Assembly (NCBI GenBank): GCA_963693365.1
Contig: CAVNZM010000002.1
Span: 16,988,001-17,052,000, forward strand
Length of the DNA stretch: 64,000 bases
Reading direction: 5' to 3'
Source: Amoebidium appalachense
Taxonomy: Eukaryota; Ichthyosporea
The notes beneath the pieces are model-generated. The model searched no databases. It was given only the letters and a program-made list of their open reading frames with translations, and was not told the origin of the DNA. Below are positions 41,952 to 64,000 of the stretch, piece by piece. The stretch's first letter is position 1, and every line of letters begins with the position of its first letter. The translations under genes and the position numbers were made by a program.

Positions 41952-42368
41952 TGTTGGAGTGCAGACTTACGCTCACTCCACAATATGTGTATGTTAGCTT
42001 TACAATTGGTTCCGTGTACACAGACACACACTGACACTCGATCACCACATGCACATCTGCATAGTTGAGGAATGTTGCCAATTGTGTTTTGACTGCAAAC
42101 GATTGGTTCACTGGTCCCAGAGATCTCTAAATAAAAGTAACCAATCCGATTAGCGCCTGGCATCCGGATTACATTCCAGACTGCTGCCCCACGGGTATAT
42201 AAACCACGTCTCTGCCAGGTGCAGACATGGAGTTCAGTCATGGAGTTCAGTCATGGAGTTCAGTCATGGAGTTCAGTCATGGAGTTAACACACTGAAAGC
42301 AGTAAAAAACGGGTCAGCGCCCAAGCGCGCCACGACGACCCTAGTCACAGCGGACTCTACTTCCAACA
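41952..42368 (+). repeat. Right LTR
   Basis: Same as the left LTR except for one G-to-A difference (AAATGAAAG against AAATAAAAG) and a fourth full 13-bp unit (from 42227). Confidence 0.92.
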
Positions 42369-42850
42369 CTCCGTGGGGCTCACATGCAGTGTGTGGTTGA
42401 AGTGTTGTTTTGTGTCGGACAGCAGGGTCGAACACACGATGGTGCGGTCAGGGAGTTGCTGGGTACTGACCAGGTGGCGTGTGCTAGAGTGCACCGGGAT
42501 AGCAATGCCGAGTTGTGCATGTGTGGTGTGGTCAAGGGTGTTGGTGTTGACCGGGTGGAGCATGCGTTAGTGTGGGTGGCGAATTGCTTGGTGGTGACCA
42601 ACTGGGGCATGTGAAGGTGTGGTCGGGGGTTGTTTGGTGTTGACCGGGCGGTGACACATGCGACGCTGTGGCCTGTTGGCTGGTTTTGTGTTGACCGGGG
42701 CGACATACGATGGTGCGGTCAGGAGGTTGTTGGGTGCCACGGTGGCGTATGTGTTGGTGCGGTCGGTGGGCTGGTTGGTGTCGACCATATATATGATGCA
42801 GGCGAGACTGTGGTCGTTTGGTAGGGGTGGTGGTGTCGATGAGTGGCCGA

Positions 42851-43090
42851 TTGGTTGGCCTCGGTTGCTTCGATGGTGTCGGTTTGCCCGCTACGACACC
42901 GGGGCTTGGGCTTGGACGTTCCGGGTTAGTGGCCGTAAGCGAGGGGGGGGTGGACGTCATATTACTTTTTGAGATGATATGTATAAAGCGTATGTATGTA
43001 AAGTTTTTTATACTCCGGCCTGACTATTCGGCGACCTCCCCCCCCCTCTCCCCCCCCTGGATTCGAGCTCCCCTTCCTCCCCCCAGCTCT

Positions 43091-43155
<65 letters not shown>

Positions 43156-43660
43156 AGTCGTCCCATTTTTTGGCTTCGCTTCCCCCCCCCCCTTCCCACA
43201 CACACACACACACACATACACACCCCTCACCCACCCACCCCGGTTCACCCACCCACCCATCCCCCGGATCGAGTATACGGTCTGGGGCAAGGCTTCCTTA
43301 GGCCAGCCTGGCCAGGCAACCCCAAAAGCTCCCGACTGGCCCGGATCGCACCCAAACACTGTTTCAATTGGACGGGCGAGTATCACAAGAAGCTTGAGAT
43401 CGTCATGTCCGGACAGCACAAAAAACTATTCACGGGACCATTCACAAAGACACGCACCCTGAGTCGAGACACCAATAATGACACGTTGCTTGATTTTTTG
43501 ATATGAGACTGGTGGTGAGCGTAGCACGCGTGTCCAGGCTACTGGGAAGATCCTCGTGCGTCAACCATTTGTTGTGTATTTTTGCACAGTTAGTACTGGT
43601 TCCTCGTGGATTTTATTTAGGCATCAGACCGTTAGGGGAAGGGTAATACACGTTTGCACC
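42851..43660. other. SMYD upstream region with a 60-nt poly-C run
   Basis: The end of the minisatellite gives way to a poly-C run at about 43094-43153 and a C-rich/CA block to 43250. About 400 bp of unique sequence then precede the SMYD start. No core promoter element could be assigned. Confidence 0.5.
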
Positions 43661-52754
<9,094 letters not shown>

Positions 52755-54293
52755 TGAGATACACTATAGATATACTTGGTAAATGTTGTATGTATGTGAC
52801 GGCAGATTGTGTTATCTGCATAGGGGGATAATCATATGTAGTGGACATATACTGGCATGTAAGGTGGTCAATGCGCTTGGCGAAATCTGTGTGAATATCT
52901 CGTATGCTTGGTGTAACTAGTGGTATGTATGGCATTAAGGGCTTGCGGGGGATTGTGCAACTGAGGTTTACACAAAACATATTTCACTCACATTTTCAAG
53001 TGCTGAAGGTTCAATAAAAAATACATACTTATAGTACTCCTGCACTAGACACCATAAATGGTATTACGTAATGCTTATTTTTACGTCATTTACCTGGGCA
53101 TTTTAGTCGGCGACGGCCAAATCTCGGTAGTCTCACAGTATACGTGGTACCTTTAAGGAACCTTCAAGCTCTCATAATCATAACCTGTGCACACCCGCGA
53201 GTGCACAACGACCACGGCCATACACCATTGACCAGACCGACAGGCCGCACGTAGTTGTAAGCAGATCTAATATAACCAGAATGTCGCGACCGTGTGCCGG
53301 GCTAGTCAGTTGTCAGCTGTCAGTACCTCAACAGTAGTGGAACTCTAACAGGCAGGCAACCATGGTGCAAGGCCCCCCTTCTGGAAGGGGGGGGGGGGGG
53401 GGGGGGGGGATACGAATAAACCTGCGCTCGAGTAGGTGTAAAATCTGAGACATCACCACTTGTGTACTTATCCAATCACAATTGTTATTGATGAGCGCTG
53501 ATCTTGCACCAGGCCCCTAGACTCATGCAAATGCAATTTACAGGTCATGTGTGCACAGAGTGTGTGTGGCGAGAGAGTCGGCCTAGTGTGTGTGTGTACG
53601 TATGTGTGTGAACGCCGTGTGGGTGCACAAGTATGTAAGCAAGTAAATATGCATAGATAGGGTACCTCACCGGTTCAAGGTATACGCACCCAATCTATGC
53701 AATATCTCAGCCCCCAGTGGAGATCAACGTGTACTTTCTTTTTAACGAAGGAAGTATACAATGTAAATCTTCGATATAGCGAGTAAAAACAGAACTTTTG
53801 CGTAAATATACAAGCAAAAATATGAAAAGCAAATAGTGGCAAGATCTCACCCATTGAAGGTACACCTCGATTTTCACAGTCACTGGTTACATATCATATG
53901 TTTACCGTTGCCGGATTGTGAATGAAGCGTTTCATCCAGCAGGCGGTCGGCAGAATGTAATGGCGATAGAAGTTCATATTTATCACATTGATCTAAATGA
54001 TTTTGGTATATATTATTTAAATTGTTATTATAAGCGGTTAAATAAAGACTGTTGTAGATTAGACAAGTTATACGAGCTTTTTCATGTGCTGCATTTCAGG
54101 GCATGCATAAAATGTACACGAATGAGCCGCCGAGTGCCGACTGCTCGGAATGCCGGTTCTGGGAACCAATCGATTTCATGCTTACGACGCGTTACGACGG
54201 AAAGGTAGCCCTACGTCACGGTTTGATCTGTTTAGACGAGTCTCTAGATGGCCGTGGTTTAGACTCAATCACATGATCGGATCTGTGTACCCT

Positions 54294-54327
<34 letters not shown>

Positions 54328-54342
54328 GGGTTGACCGTACCT

Positions 54343-54382
<40 letters not shown>

Positions 54383-55639
54383 CTGCTATCTGGTCAGTTA
54401 ACTGACTCCACTGGTTCTAACGGCTTGGTTATCTGCCATTCACCATGTGCCCGAATGCGCAGCCATTCGCCCACCCTCCCATAATTGTGTACACGCCGAT
54501 TACCTTGTGTACCTTTGACCGCCAGAAGCCAGCAGCCGAAGCATTCTAGCTAGGGTAGCTGGGCTGGAACTCCCACAATTTGACAGAAGGCATGTGGACA
54601 TAAAGCGCATATACACACAGTGTATTTAAAGACCACAACTGCAAGCCACCGGAAAGCGGTCTTCGATTGTATAGCCCGCAGCTAAGTTATTGGGAATTCG
54701 AAACTAAGCTTAAGTTTGCTCTATATTATACATAGGTTAAATACATCTCGGCCCGTGGCATCTATGCTCAAATCCCAAGCTCGGTAGCTAAGATCATTAG
54801 TAGTTTGCAGCTTATATATTGATCAAAGAGCAAAGCAAAGGTGTGTACCTATATGATATGTTTACCGTACCCGGGTAAATTTTCTACATGAATTGTTTTG
54901 TTCAAAAACAAACTACCAATACATGATTAAGTACAAAAGTATTCAGTTTTTAGGCGACTGCAATGTACATGCCCGTACGCGCATACATACGTTTGTATAC
55001 ATGTGTGTGTGTGTGTATGTGTGGGCGTGCGCGAGTGTGTGCATACATTAGTCTTTGTGTGTGCGTGCGTGTGTGTGCGTGTGCACATGTGTGTGTGTGC
55101 ATGTGCGTGCATGTCATGTGTGCGTGTGCGTGTGTATGCATGTGTGTGTGCGTGTGTATGCATGTGTGTGTGCGTGTGTTTGGGGTCCCACCTGGGAGAG
55201 TATTACTACGTATTTGGTGTATACCACAATATCAACCATCAAACCCAGGCAGAAAAAATTTGAGGGTGGCCCACTACTTAGAATCTCACACAGTCAGCAC
55301 ATCATAGTCCTCCCCGTTGCTCTTTAACGACTCTGACTTCTTCACTGGCCCCGGCCCACCCACCGGGGGTATTCCCAGGCTTAGCGACCCTGAATTCTTA
55401 AAGGAACCCGACCCACTCATTCTCTGTAGGTCAGAATTTTATCGTACACCCGGTTGTTTGCGCAATGGTCCAGATAGACTCAACGATCCAGAACCGTCCG
55501 GAAGCTTCGATACTTAAGTTAAAAAATTTCGGTGTTGCCAATTTTTATCATTTCCTGGCCATCGACCACCTGACTGTATTCATTGCCCGGGGGTTCAACC
55601 TCCGCCGTGTTCTTGCGACAACTGAGCTCATCCTGAAGG
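52755..55639. other. Spacer of unique sequence, no gene recognised
   Basis: Mostly non-repetitive. It holds the SMYD 3' end, two poly-G runs at about 54294-54326 and 54343-54382, and a TG-rich stretch at about 54990-55180. Open frames at 53918-54208 and 54150-54401 show no motif I can place. Confidence 0.5.
53013..53018 (+). terminator. Likely SMYD polyadenylation signal
   Basis: AATAAA about 260 nt past the SMYD stop codon, in TTCAATAAAAAATAC. Confidence 0.5.
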
Positions 55640-56413
55640 TCAACGGTCTACGTCCCCCTTGGCTCGGGGTGGGACCCCATTGACCCTCTTTCCCTCCTCG
55701 CTTTTGGCGAGTGCGTATGCGCTTTCGAAAAACCCGCGCAATGCAGAGAACTTGGGGCGCTTGAGGGGGTCTTTCTCCTAGCAGAGGTTTAGGGTGTCCA
55801 TGACGCCATCGGACCAGTCCATTGGCTTTTGCAAGCGCACACCGTATTGCAGTGCCTGCATCACCTTGGGGGCAAATGGAAGGGTGAGCACGTGGAGGGG
55901 AAGAGGCTAGAGGGGGGAGGGGAGAGGGAGGGGGAGGGGGGGGGGGGGGGGGGGGGGGGGGGAAGAGGGGGGGGGGGAGGGGAGGGAGGGAAGGGGAGAG
56001 GATGGGGGATGCAATAGGGGAACGTTATCAAAGAAATATCTAGGGGCTACTACGAAGGGACTCTAAAAGGCAAAACTTTGAGGACAGGTTGATGGATAAA
56101 GGGGAAGATTTGGTGGGGAGGAGGGGGAAAGGGATTGATGGTTGGGTGGGTGAGTTGGTGGAGGGCGGGGGGGGGGGGGGGGGGGGGGAGGGGGAGGGGG
56201 GGGGGAGGGAGGGGGTGGGAAGGATTGAAGAGGAAGGGGTGGTAGGGATATCCCATACTTAGAGAGGGGTGGAGAGGACAGAGTACGGGGTGTCGCCTCC
56301 AGGCTCATTCTCCCACACAGTCACTGCAAACCTGCAGAGCACAACCAATCAGTCACATGGATTACAACCCGAATCCTAATGTTAAGGGACATTGTGCGGC
56401 TGGCGGCCCGTGG

Positions 56414-56453
<40 letters not shown>

Positions 56454-56736
56454 GGGGGGAGGGGGGAAGGGGAGGGGGAGGGGGGAGAGGTGTCGTCCCG
56501 GGAGGACAGGGGGAAGGGGGGAAGGGGTCTAATTTGGAAAAAGGTGGATTTGGGGGAGTTAGAAAATGAACGAAAAACGTAGACAGCAAAAGAGATTTTT
56601 ATCGACCAGGTTGGCTAAAAAACCAAAAGTTGCCCCTTAGGCCACTAGTGGGGAAAAAAGAAAGGCCCAATGAGAGAGGGTACATCTCTAATGATGGTGT
56701 GTGGATGTGTGTGTGTGTGTGTTTGTGCGTGAGGGT

Positions 56737-56771
<35 letters not shown>

Positions 56772-56995
56772 TACATACGACCCACACATCTGTAGCCTCG
56801 TCGTAAACCCGCTAAAAGATGGACTCTGGTGCCATCCACCTTACAGGCGACATATCCCCCCCGTTGCTTTCCTTCACATACTGCTGGTCCTCACTGCTGA
56901 CTAGTTGTGCAAGCTCCAGATCGCTGATTTTCGCACGTGGGTGCTCGTTTGGATGCCTCCCAGGACTGGTTAGGAGGGGGTTACGTGCTGCTAAT

Positions 56996-57035
<40 letters not shown>

Positions 57036-57110
57036 CGCCCCCCCCACTGGTGACACACACACACCCACCTTGCAAGCGCATTTGAAGTGGATCAGCTGGT
57101 CACGGGGTGC
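55640..57110 (-). pseudogene. Protein tyrosine kinase pseudogene (C-lobe fragment)
   Basis: Four exon-like pieces on the minus strand. About 57110-57069 gives RDQLIHFKCACK (helix before the catalytic loop). About 56999-56783 gives LAARN, then AKISDLELA where DFGLA is expected, then PVRWMAPESIF and, past an in-frame TAG at 56814-56812, RVYDEATDVW. About 56331-56279 gives FAVTVWE.EPGGDTPYS. 55864-55640 gives VMQALQYGVRLQKP and LNLC, a TAG at 55780-55778 where the conserved Trp of the CW motif belongs, then EKDPLKRPKFSAL and a TGA. LAARN and VRWMAPE are tyrosine-kinase signatures. The HRD triad is lost in a poly-G run, DFG reads DLE, two stops interrupt the frame and one junction is out of phase. 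The N-lobe was not found. Confidence 0.85.
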
Positions 57111-59664
<2,554 letters not shown>

Positions 59665-59945
59665 ATGTCAGGTCCTGCCTACCTGGCCAGCGGGCCGCTG
59701 AACCTTGCGGCGCTGAGGGACCACTCCAGGAATGAGCTGCTTGCTTGTCTTGACTCTGCTGGGACGGCAATGAAGGTGTGTGGACACGCACACGTACACA
59801 CACACACGCAGGCACGCACCCGTGCACACACGCGCACACGCGCATATGCGTACACACCGACACACAAACACAGCCACACACACACAAACACAGCCACATG
59901 CACACACACAGACACACACACACAGACACACACACGCACACGCAC

Positions 59946-60032
<87 letters not shown>

Positions 60033-60917
60033 GCACGCACGCAGATTCTCACGGTACATACATGCGAATAGAGGGAGAGTCTGATGGACAGTTCACCTAC
60101 ACATGCCTGCAGCACCTATGCAGCCACCCAACTCCCCCCTTCTCATACGAAACACCTTATATCCCAGTGGCTGGATTCTTCGTGTCTTTTCTTTGGCTAC
60201 TGTTTGAGTCAGGCCTTCCATATACACCAAATGTTATATGCCCTTGTGTTACAACTTGCTTAGGCTGGGCATTTGAAGCTGCCAACTTAGTCGTCCCGAG
60301 TACATACGTGTGTGTGCTGGCACCCTGCTAGCAAGGGCTGATATTGGCAGAAATCAACATACCGATGCTTGACCCCCCCCCCCCCCCCCCTACTCTTCTT
60401 CTCCTTTAAGCCTAGTTCTCGTCCCCCCCCCCCCCCTCCCCCCCCCCCTCCCCGTCCTCCCCCTCTCCGCCCCCCCTCCCCCCTCCCCCCCCCCCCCCCC
60501 CCTCCCTCTCCTGCCTCCCTCCCCCGCCCTTTCCAACCGACGCCACCCTTTCCCACCCCTAGCCTCACCCCCTTATGCACGACCAATGGGTAAATATTGA
60601 TACATGCTGCACTTTGTCCAGTTTCACGCACACCAATTATTCTTTCCTTGTTTTGCTTTCATGTCGCTTTCAGAAGCTCAATAGTTTCTGGCGTTCATCA
60701 AACCATCCTATCCATTGTTTGTGCAAGATCCTTGACTGGTACCAGTAAGTACCTGACCATGTATAAGAAAAATTAGTGGGGGCATGTGTCTGCCCCACCC
60801 AACCAATGCCCACCTCTGCTCATTTCTGACACACAAACAGGCTCTGGTTCTGGACGAGGGTTTGGTGGGTCCGCTTGGCCTCATAGCCGAATACTCCCTG
60901 CTAAAGGTGCACAGCGC

Positions 60918-60981
<64 letters not shown>

Positions 60982-61046
60982 TTCTCCTCTCCTCCCTCTT
61001 ACTGTGTGTTTAGGGGGGGGAGGGGGGGGGGGGGGGGAGGAAAAAA

Positions 61047-61077
<31 letters not shown>

Positions 61078-61811
61078 GAGGGTTTGAGAGACACCTCATC
61101 TTTTACACCGGCCGATATTGGCGGAGCTGCACGTGATCCCGGTATCAAAAGGGGGTGTGTACACCTGGCCTTTCTGGACTAACGGACTACAAAAACAATA
61201 TATATAAGGTTTTAAACACTATTATATATATCTTTTTATTATTGTTAGCATAGAATTTTTTTGATTATCTAATAGAAATATAGTTTTTTTACACTTTGAA
61301 AAACACACATATGAAGATATTATACGTATATGGTAAGCAAATCAATTGGCACAAAATCAGCAAAATCAACAAATGTTCTCTGCTAACATGACTTGGTTCT
61401 ATTTAAAGTTTGTTGTATTTTTTACGGGACATTCGCATTGGCTCTAGAAGTGAAGAAAAGTCAAGTTTAGTAAAGTTGCCTTTTATTTAGTCTTTCAAAA
61501 ACAGAAGCAAAAAGAGCCTTCTTGCCGGTTGTGCTGTGATTGGTTGAGTCATATCATTTAGAGTGCGCGGCCAATCAACACTTTTGGCGAATGCGCACAT
61601 GTGTATGCAATCCGATTGATTGGCTAACGATTAGGAGATTCTATATCTCTTTTTCGATGGAATGCGGTCCTCGGCCGGCTGCCTCGCGGGCAGTGTACCT
61701 CCGCCAAAACGAACCGCATTTCAGATGATGTGAGAGGCACTGGTGGTAGACTGGTGAGTAGTAAAGGGGGCATGGTTTGGGGTGATGGATGGGATTAGGA
61801 AGGAAAAGTTA

Positions 61812-61845
<34 letters not shown>

Positions 61846-62071
61846 TTCCCTCCCCTTCCCAAACAGCCCGGTTTCTACGTTCTCTGTGAATGCCACAAGC
61901 AGGGGATTTATAAAGCATGAGAGAGTGTGGGACTATGGGTGTGAATGTGGGTGCGTGTATGTGTGCATGTGTATGTGTTGGGGGGGAGGGGGTGGGGGTG
62001 GGGGTGGGGGGGTGTTGCGGGCTGTGGGGGTGTGATGCTTGTAGTGGTGTTAGTGGTTTTTTTTTTTTTTT

Positions 62072-62119
<48 letters not shown>

Positions 62120-62365
62120 CGGGCGGTGGGAATACGGTGATTGTAGTGGTGTCGGTTTTTTTTTTTTTTTTTTTTTTTTGGGGGGGGGGGGGGGAGGGGG
62201 GGGGGGGGGGGATGGCAGCATACACCAAAAACATAGCTATGTCGCGTTTCTTCTTCTGGGTCTCTGGGCTGTCATTCAATCTCCACCCCATCATTACACA
62301 TTTGCCGATGCATATAACGTTAGAAATTGATCGTTGCACTGGGCACTAATATCAATGTTACCGTT

Positions 62366-62455
<90 letters not shown>

Positions 62456-62631
62456 GCACACACACACACACACACACACAACCCTCATACCCACCCAATG
62501 CATTCACAATAGGAGCATGGTGTGGACAAGCTGTTTCAGCTTGAGAGCCGCCTGGAGACCAGCCTGCAGACTGTAATCTATTTTGTGCGCCCGGCAGTCA
62601 CCACCATGCGCACTATAGCTGCTCACATAAA
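59665..62631 (+). CDS. VPS33A: VPS33A-type SM protein of HOPS/CORVET, first 3 exons (partial)
   Basis: Exons: 59665-59775, 60841-60906, 62513-62631, in phase 0, 0 and 2, giving about 99 residues. They read LNLAALRDHSRNELLACLDS, then ALVLDEGLVGPLGLIAEYSL, then EHGVDKLFQLESRLETSLQT and VIYFVRPAVTTM. This is the N-terminal Sec1/Munc18 domain 1 of VPS33; the GLIAEYSLLKEHGV..LF and YFVRP blocks are conserved and fit VPS33A better than VPS33B from memory. VPS33 binds SNAREs within the HOPS and CORVET tethering complexes for fusion at endosomes and lysosomes. The third donor (ATAAA|GTTTGC) is weak and its position is set by homology. No further exon was found before the right edge, so the gene either continues beyond it or is truncated. 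Confidence 0.85.
59949..60029. repeat. (CA)n array in VPS33A intron 1
   Basis: A pure CA array following the donor AAG|GTGTGTGG and degenerate CA. A similar array, about 62702-62778, lies after exon 3. Confidence 0.85.
60920..61076. repeat. Poly-C run facing a poly-G run in VPS33A intron 2
   Basis: About 60 C (60920-60980), a short TC-rich link, then G-rich sequence ending in a G run at about 61049-61076. The complementary arms could pair in single-stranded DNA or RNA, and collapse during assembly is possible. Confidence 0.85.
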
Positions 62632-62634
62632 GTT

Positions 62635-62686
<52 letters not shown>

Positions 62687-62700
62687 ACACACACAGGCAT

Positions 62701-62780
<80 letters not shown>

Positions 62781-62883
62781 CTGCTGCCGCCCGCGTCCGT
62801 GAACGTTGTGAAAACACACACGCCTTGTGCCAAACTTTGCTTGGGCCCCGCCCCGTGTTGTTTTTTTGCATGTACTTCCTGTT

Positions 62884-62923
<40 letters not shown>

Positions 62924-63243
62924 AAACCGTTGTGTCAGTGTTTGCATTATACTTATCATTAACACGTTCTCCTGCGTGAATATTTACTTAATGTTTCGTA
63001 CCACCCGTCGTACCCCCCCTCCCCCCCCCCCCCCCCCCGATGTACAGCGGTGTCGTCCCATGCATCCCTCCCCCCCCCCCCCCCCCCACCCCCCCACCAC
63101 CCCCGCTTGTACCCCTCTCTCAACCTTTTACCGACACTTTGCAGTATAACTTATCCGCCTTCTTTTATCTGCCTCTCCCTTTCTTGTCTGTAATACCCAT
63201 CCTCCTCCCTCCCTTATCTTCCCCCCTCCCCCCCCCCCCCCCC

Positions 63244-63298
<55 letters not shown>

Positions 63299-63310
63299 TT
63301 TCCTCCACCC

Positions 63311-63414
63311 TTCCCCGATGATGGGCTTACTTATGATGCATGTTGTTTATATAAGCTTTGCATATGCATAGTGTGGTCCGTCGTGAGTGTATACTTCGTA
63401 CTCTGCAAACCTAA
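63311..63414 (+). repeat. Dispersed C-flanked repeat, copy F (VPS33A intron 3 or 3' flank)
   Basis: Begins CCCGATGATGGGCTTACTTAT after a long poly-C block and keeps GTGTGGTCCGTCG and ATACTTCGTACTCTGCAAAC before a short C run. Confidence 0.7.
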
Positions 63415-63823
63415 CCCCCCGAATCGTCTTCGAAGCCTTTTTTTTTTCTGTTCTTCATCGTTTCCGCCTTGACCTGTCATGCGTAACTTTGGCACCTCTA
63501 CACAAGCACCCTGTTTGTATGTGTTCACTTCTGGCATTCCCCCTTTCTCATTTCACTGGCCAGCCTACGTATTATACGATAACGACATCGCCTCGGCAAT
63601 TTACGTGTTGAGATATACCTAGTATATCTCGGCTATCTACTCGGCCATCGCTGTCGGGAAATACAGTTTATCAAATAAAAAAAAGAAAGAAAGAATGAAT
63701 GAATGAACGAAAATATCACGTTGAACTTGCTCCTTCATCGGTTGAATGAAAGAAAACTCTTACAGAGGCTGATAGAATGCTGATCGTCGGTGATATATCC
63801 TCTGAGCAGGGGTGAGTCATCAG

Positions 63824-63895
63824 TCTTCGGTAGTATAGTGGTTAGTATCTCCGCCTGTCACGCGGAAGACCCGGGTTCGATTCCCGGCCGGAGAG
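63824..63895 (+). tRNA. tRNA-Asp(GTC)
   Basis: A 72-nt cloverleaf. The acceptor stem TCTTCGG (63824-63830) pairs with CCGGAGA (63888-63894) through one T-G wobble, followed by discriminator G. The D arm contains TAGTATAGTGGTTAGTA. The anticodon loop CTGTCAC carries GTC at 63857-63859. The T arm GGGTTCGATTCCC is the B box. No intron. The sequence is close to animal tRNA-Asp. Confidence 0.97.
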
Positions 63896-63896
63896 A

Positions 63897-63909
63897 TTTT
63901 TTTTTTTTT
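63897..63909 (+). terminator. Pol III terminator of tRNA-Asp
   Basis: A run of 13 T starting two bases after the discriminator base. Confidence 0.85.
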
Positions 63910-64000
63910 AATTTCTTTTTTTGGTTGGTTGGTTGGTTGGTTGCCCCCTTTGTTTGGCCGTGTTACGGTGTTGGTTTCTAAATGATGGCCTTTTGTGATT

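Larger units (their letters stand above)
41246..42368 (+). mobile_element. Non-autonomous LTR element (TRIM-like), 1123 bp
   Basis: Two LTRs, 41246-41649 (404 bp) and 41952-42368 (417 bp), differ by one base and one 13-bp repeat unit. Each starts TGTTGGA and ends TCCAACA. The element is flanked by a 4-bp direct repeat CTCC (41242-41245 and 42369-42372). The internal region is only 302 bp with no protease, integrase or reverse transcriptase. A primer site abuts the left LTR and a short purine tract GGGTAGGGG abuts the right one. The near-identity of the LTRs indicates a recent insertion that must have used enzymes from another element. Confidence 0.92.
40990..42850. repeat. Degenerate ~47-bp GT-rich minisatellite, split by an LTR element
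   Basis: Units of roughly 41-56 bp resemble GTGTGGTCAGG..GTTGTTGG.GTTGACCGGGTGGCG.CATGCG. About four copies lie at 40990-41200 and about nine at 42420-42850. The array is interrupted by the 1.1-kb LTR element at 41246-42368, so the tandem array is older than the insertion. Confidence 0.75.

Noticed and set aside
43260-43460. Possible structured RNA or tRNA-like sequence upstream of SMYD
   Set aside because: No A and B boxes at proper spacing and no cloverleaf could be drawn.
55640-57110. Reading UAG as a sense codon so that the kinase stays open
   Set aside because: The two UAGs replace different residue types, the catalytic motifs are also lost, and SMYD ends naturally at UAG.
63120-63600. 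Further VPS33A exons near the right edge
   Set aside because: Acceptor-like AGs at 63144 and 63562 are followed by sequence with no match to the next VPS33 block (FVPRR region).

Overview
This is nuclear DNA from a eukaryote. The genes are split into many short exons with GT-AG introns (one GC-AG candidate), and introns and spacers are filled with long poly-C/poly-G runs and (CA)n/(TG)n microsatellites. Six split genes can be rebuilt exon by exon from conserved protein motifs and matching intron phases. They are VPS4 (minus, 5' part only), a 79-codon membrane protein (minus), a TBL1/TBL1XR1-type LisH-WD40 protein (plus), an SLC52-type riboflavin transporter (plus), a SMYD-type MYND/SET lysine methyltransferase (plus) and the 5' part of VPS33A (plus). 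There is also a tRNA-Asp(GTC) gene and a decayed tyrosine-kinase gene. A tyrosine-kinase relic with LAARN and PVRWMAPE-like signatures, together with TBL1, SMYD and SLC52, suggests a holozoan (an animal or a unicellular relative such as a choanoflagellate). I cannot name the species.

Layout: 1-5490 VPS4 (minus, running off the left edge); 5876-6472 a miniature inverted-repeat element; 7940-9421 the small membrane-protein gene (minus); 10698-20537 the TBL1-like gene (plus, 16 exons); 20538-31470 a spacer of about 11 kb with the longest CA arrays and no convincing gene; 31471-40042 the SLC52-like gene (plus, 11 exons); 40990-42850 a degenerate ~47-bp minisatellite split by a young 1.1-kb LTR element; 43661-52754 the SMYD-like gene (plus, 14 exons); 52755-55639 a quiet spacer; 55640-57110 the kinase pseudogene (minus); 57111-59664 simple repeats; 59665 onward VPS33A (plus, three exons, continuing off the right edge unless truncated); 63824-63895 tRNA-Asp.

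The genes do not form one functional unit. VPS4 (ESCRT-III disassembly) and VPS33A (HOPS/CORVET tethering) share the endolysosomal pathway, TBL1 and SMYD are chromatin/transcription factors, and SLC52 imports riboflavin.

The most unusual pattern is in the introns. By my reading about 22 of 51 identified 5' splice sites are followed within about 40 nt by a run of at least 8 C on the transcript strand, on both genomic strands, against one comparable G run. Other leads are a TRIM-like element whose primer site matches the anticodon arm of initiator tRNA-Met (copia style), and a dispersed ~110-150-bp repeat that nearly always sits between poly-C tracts. Homopolymer lengths in such DNA may be imperfectly sequenced or assembled.
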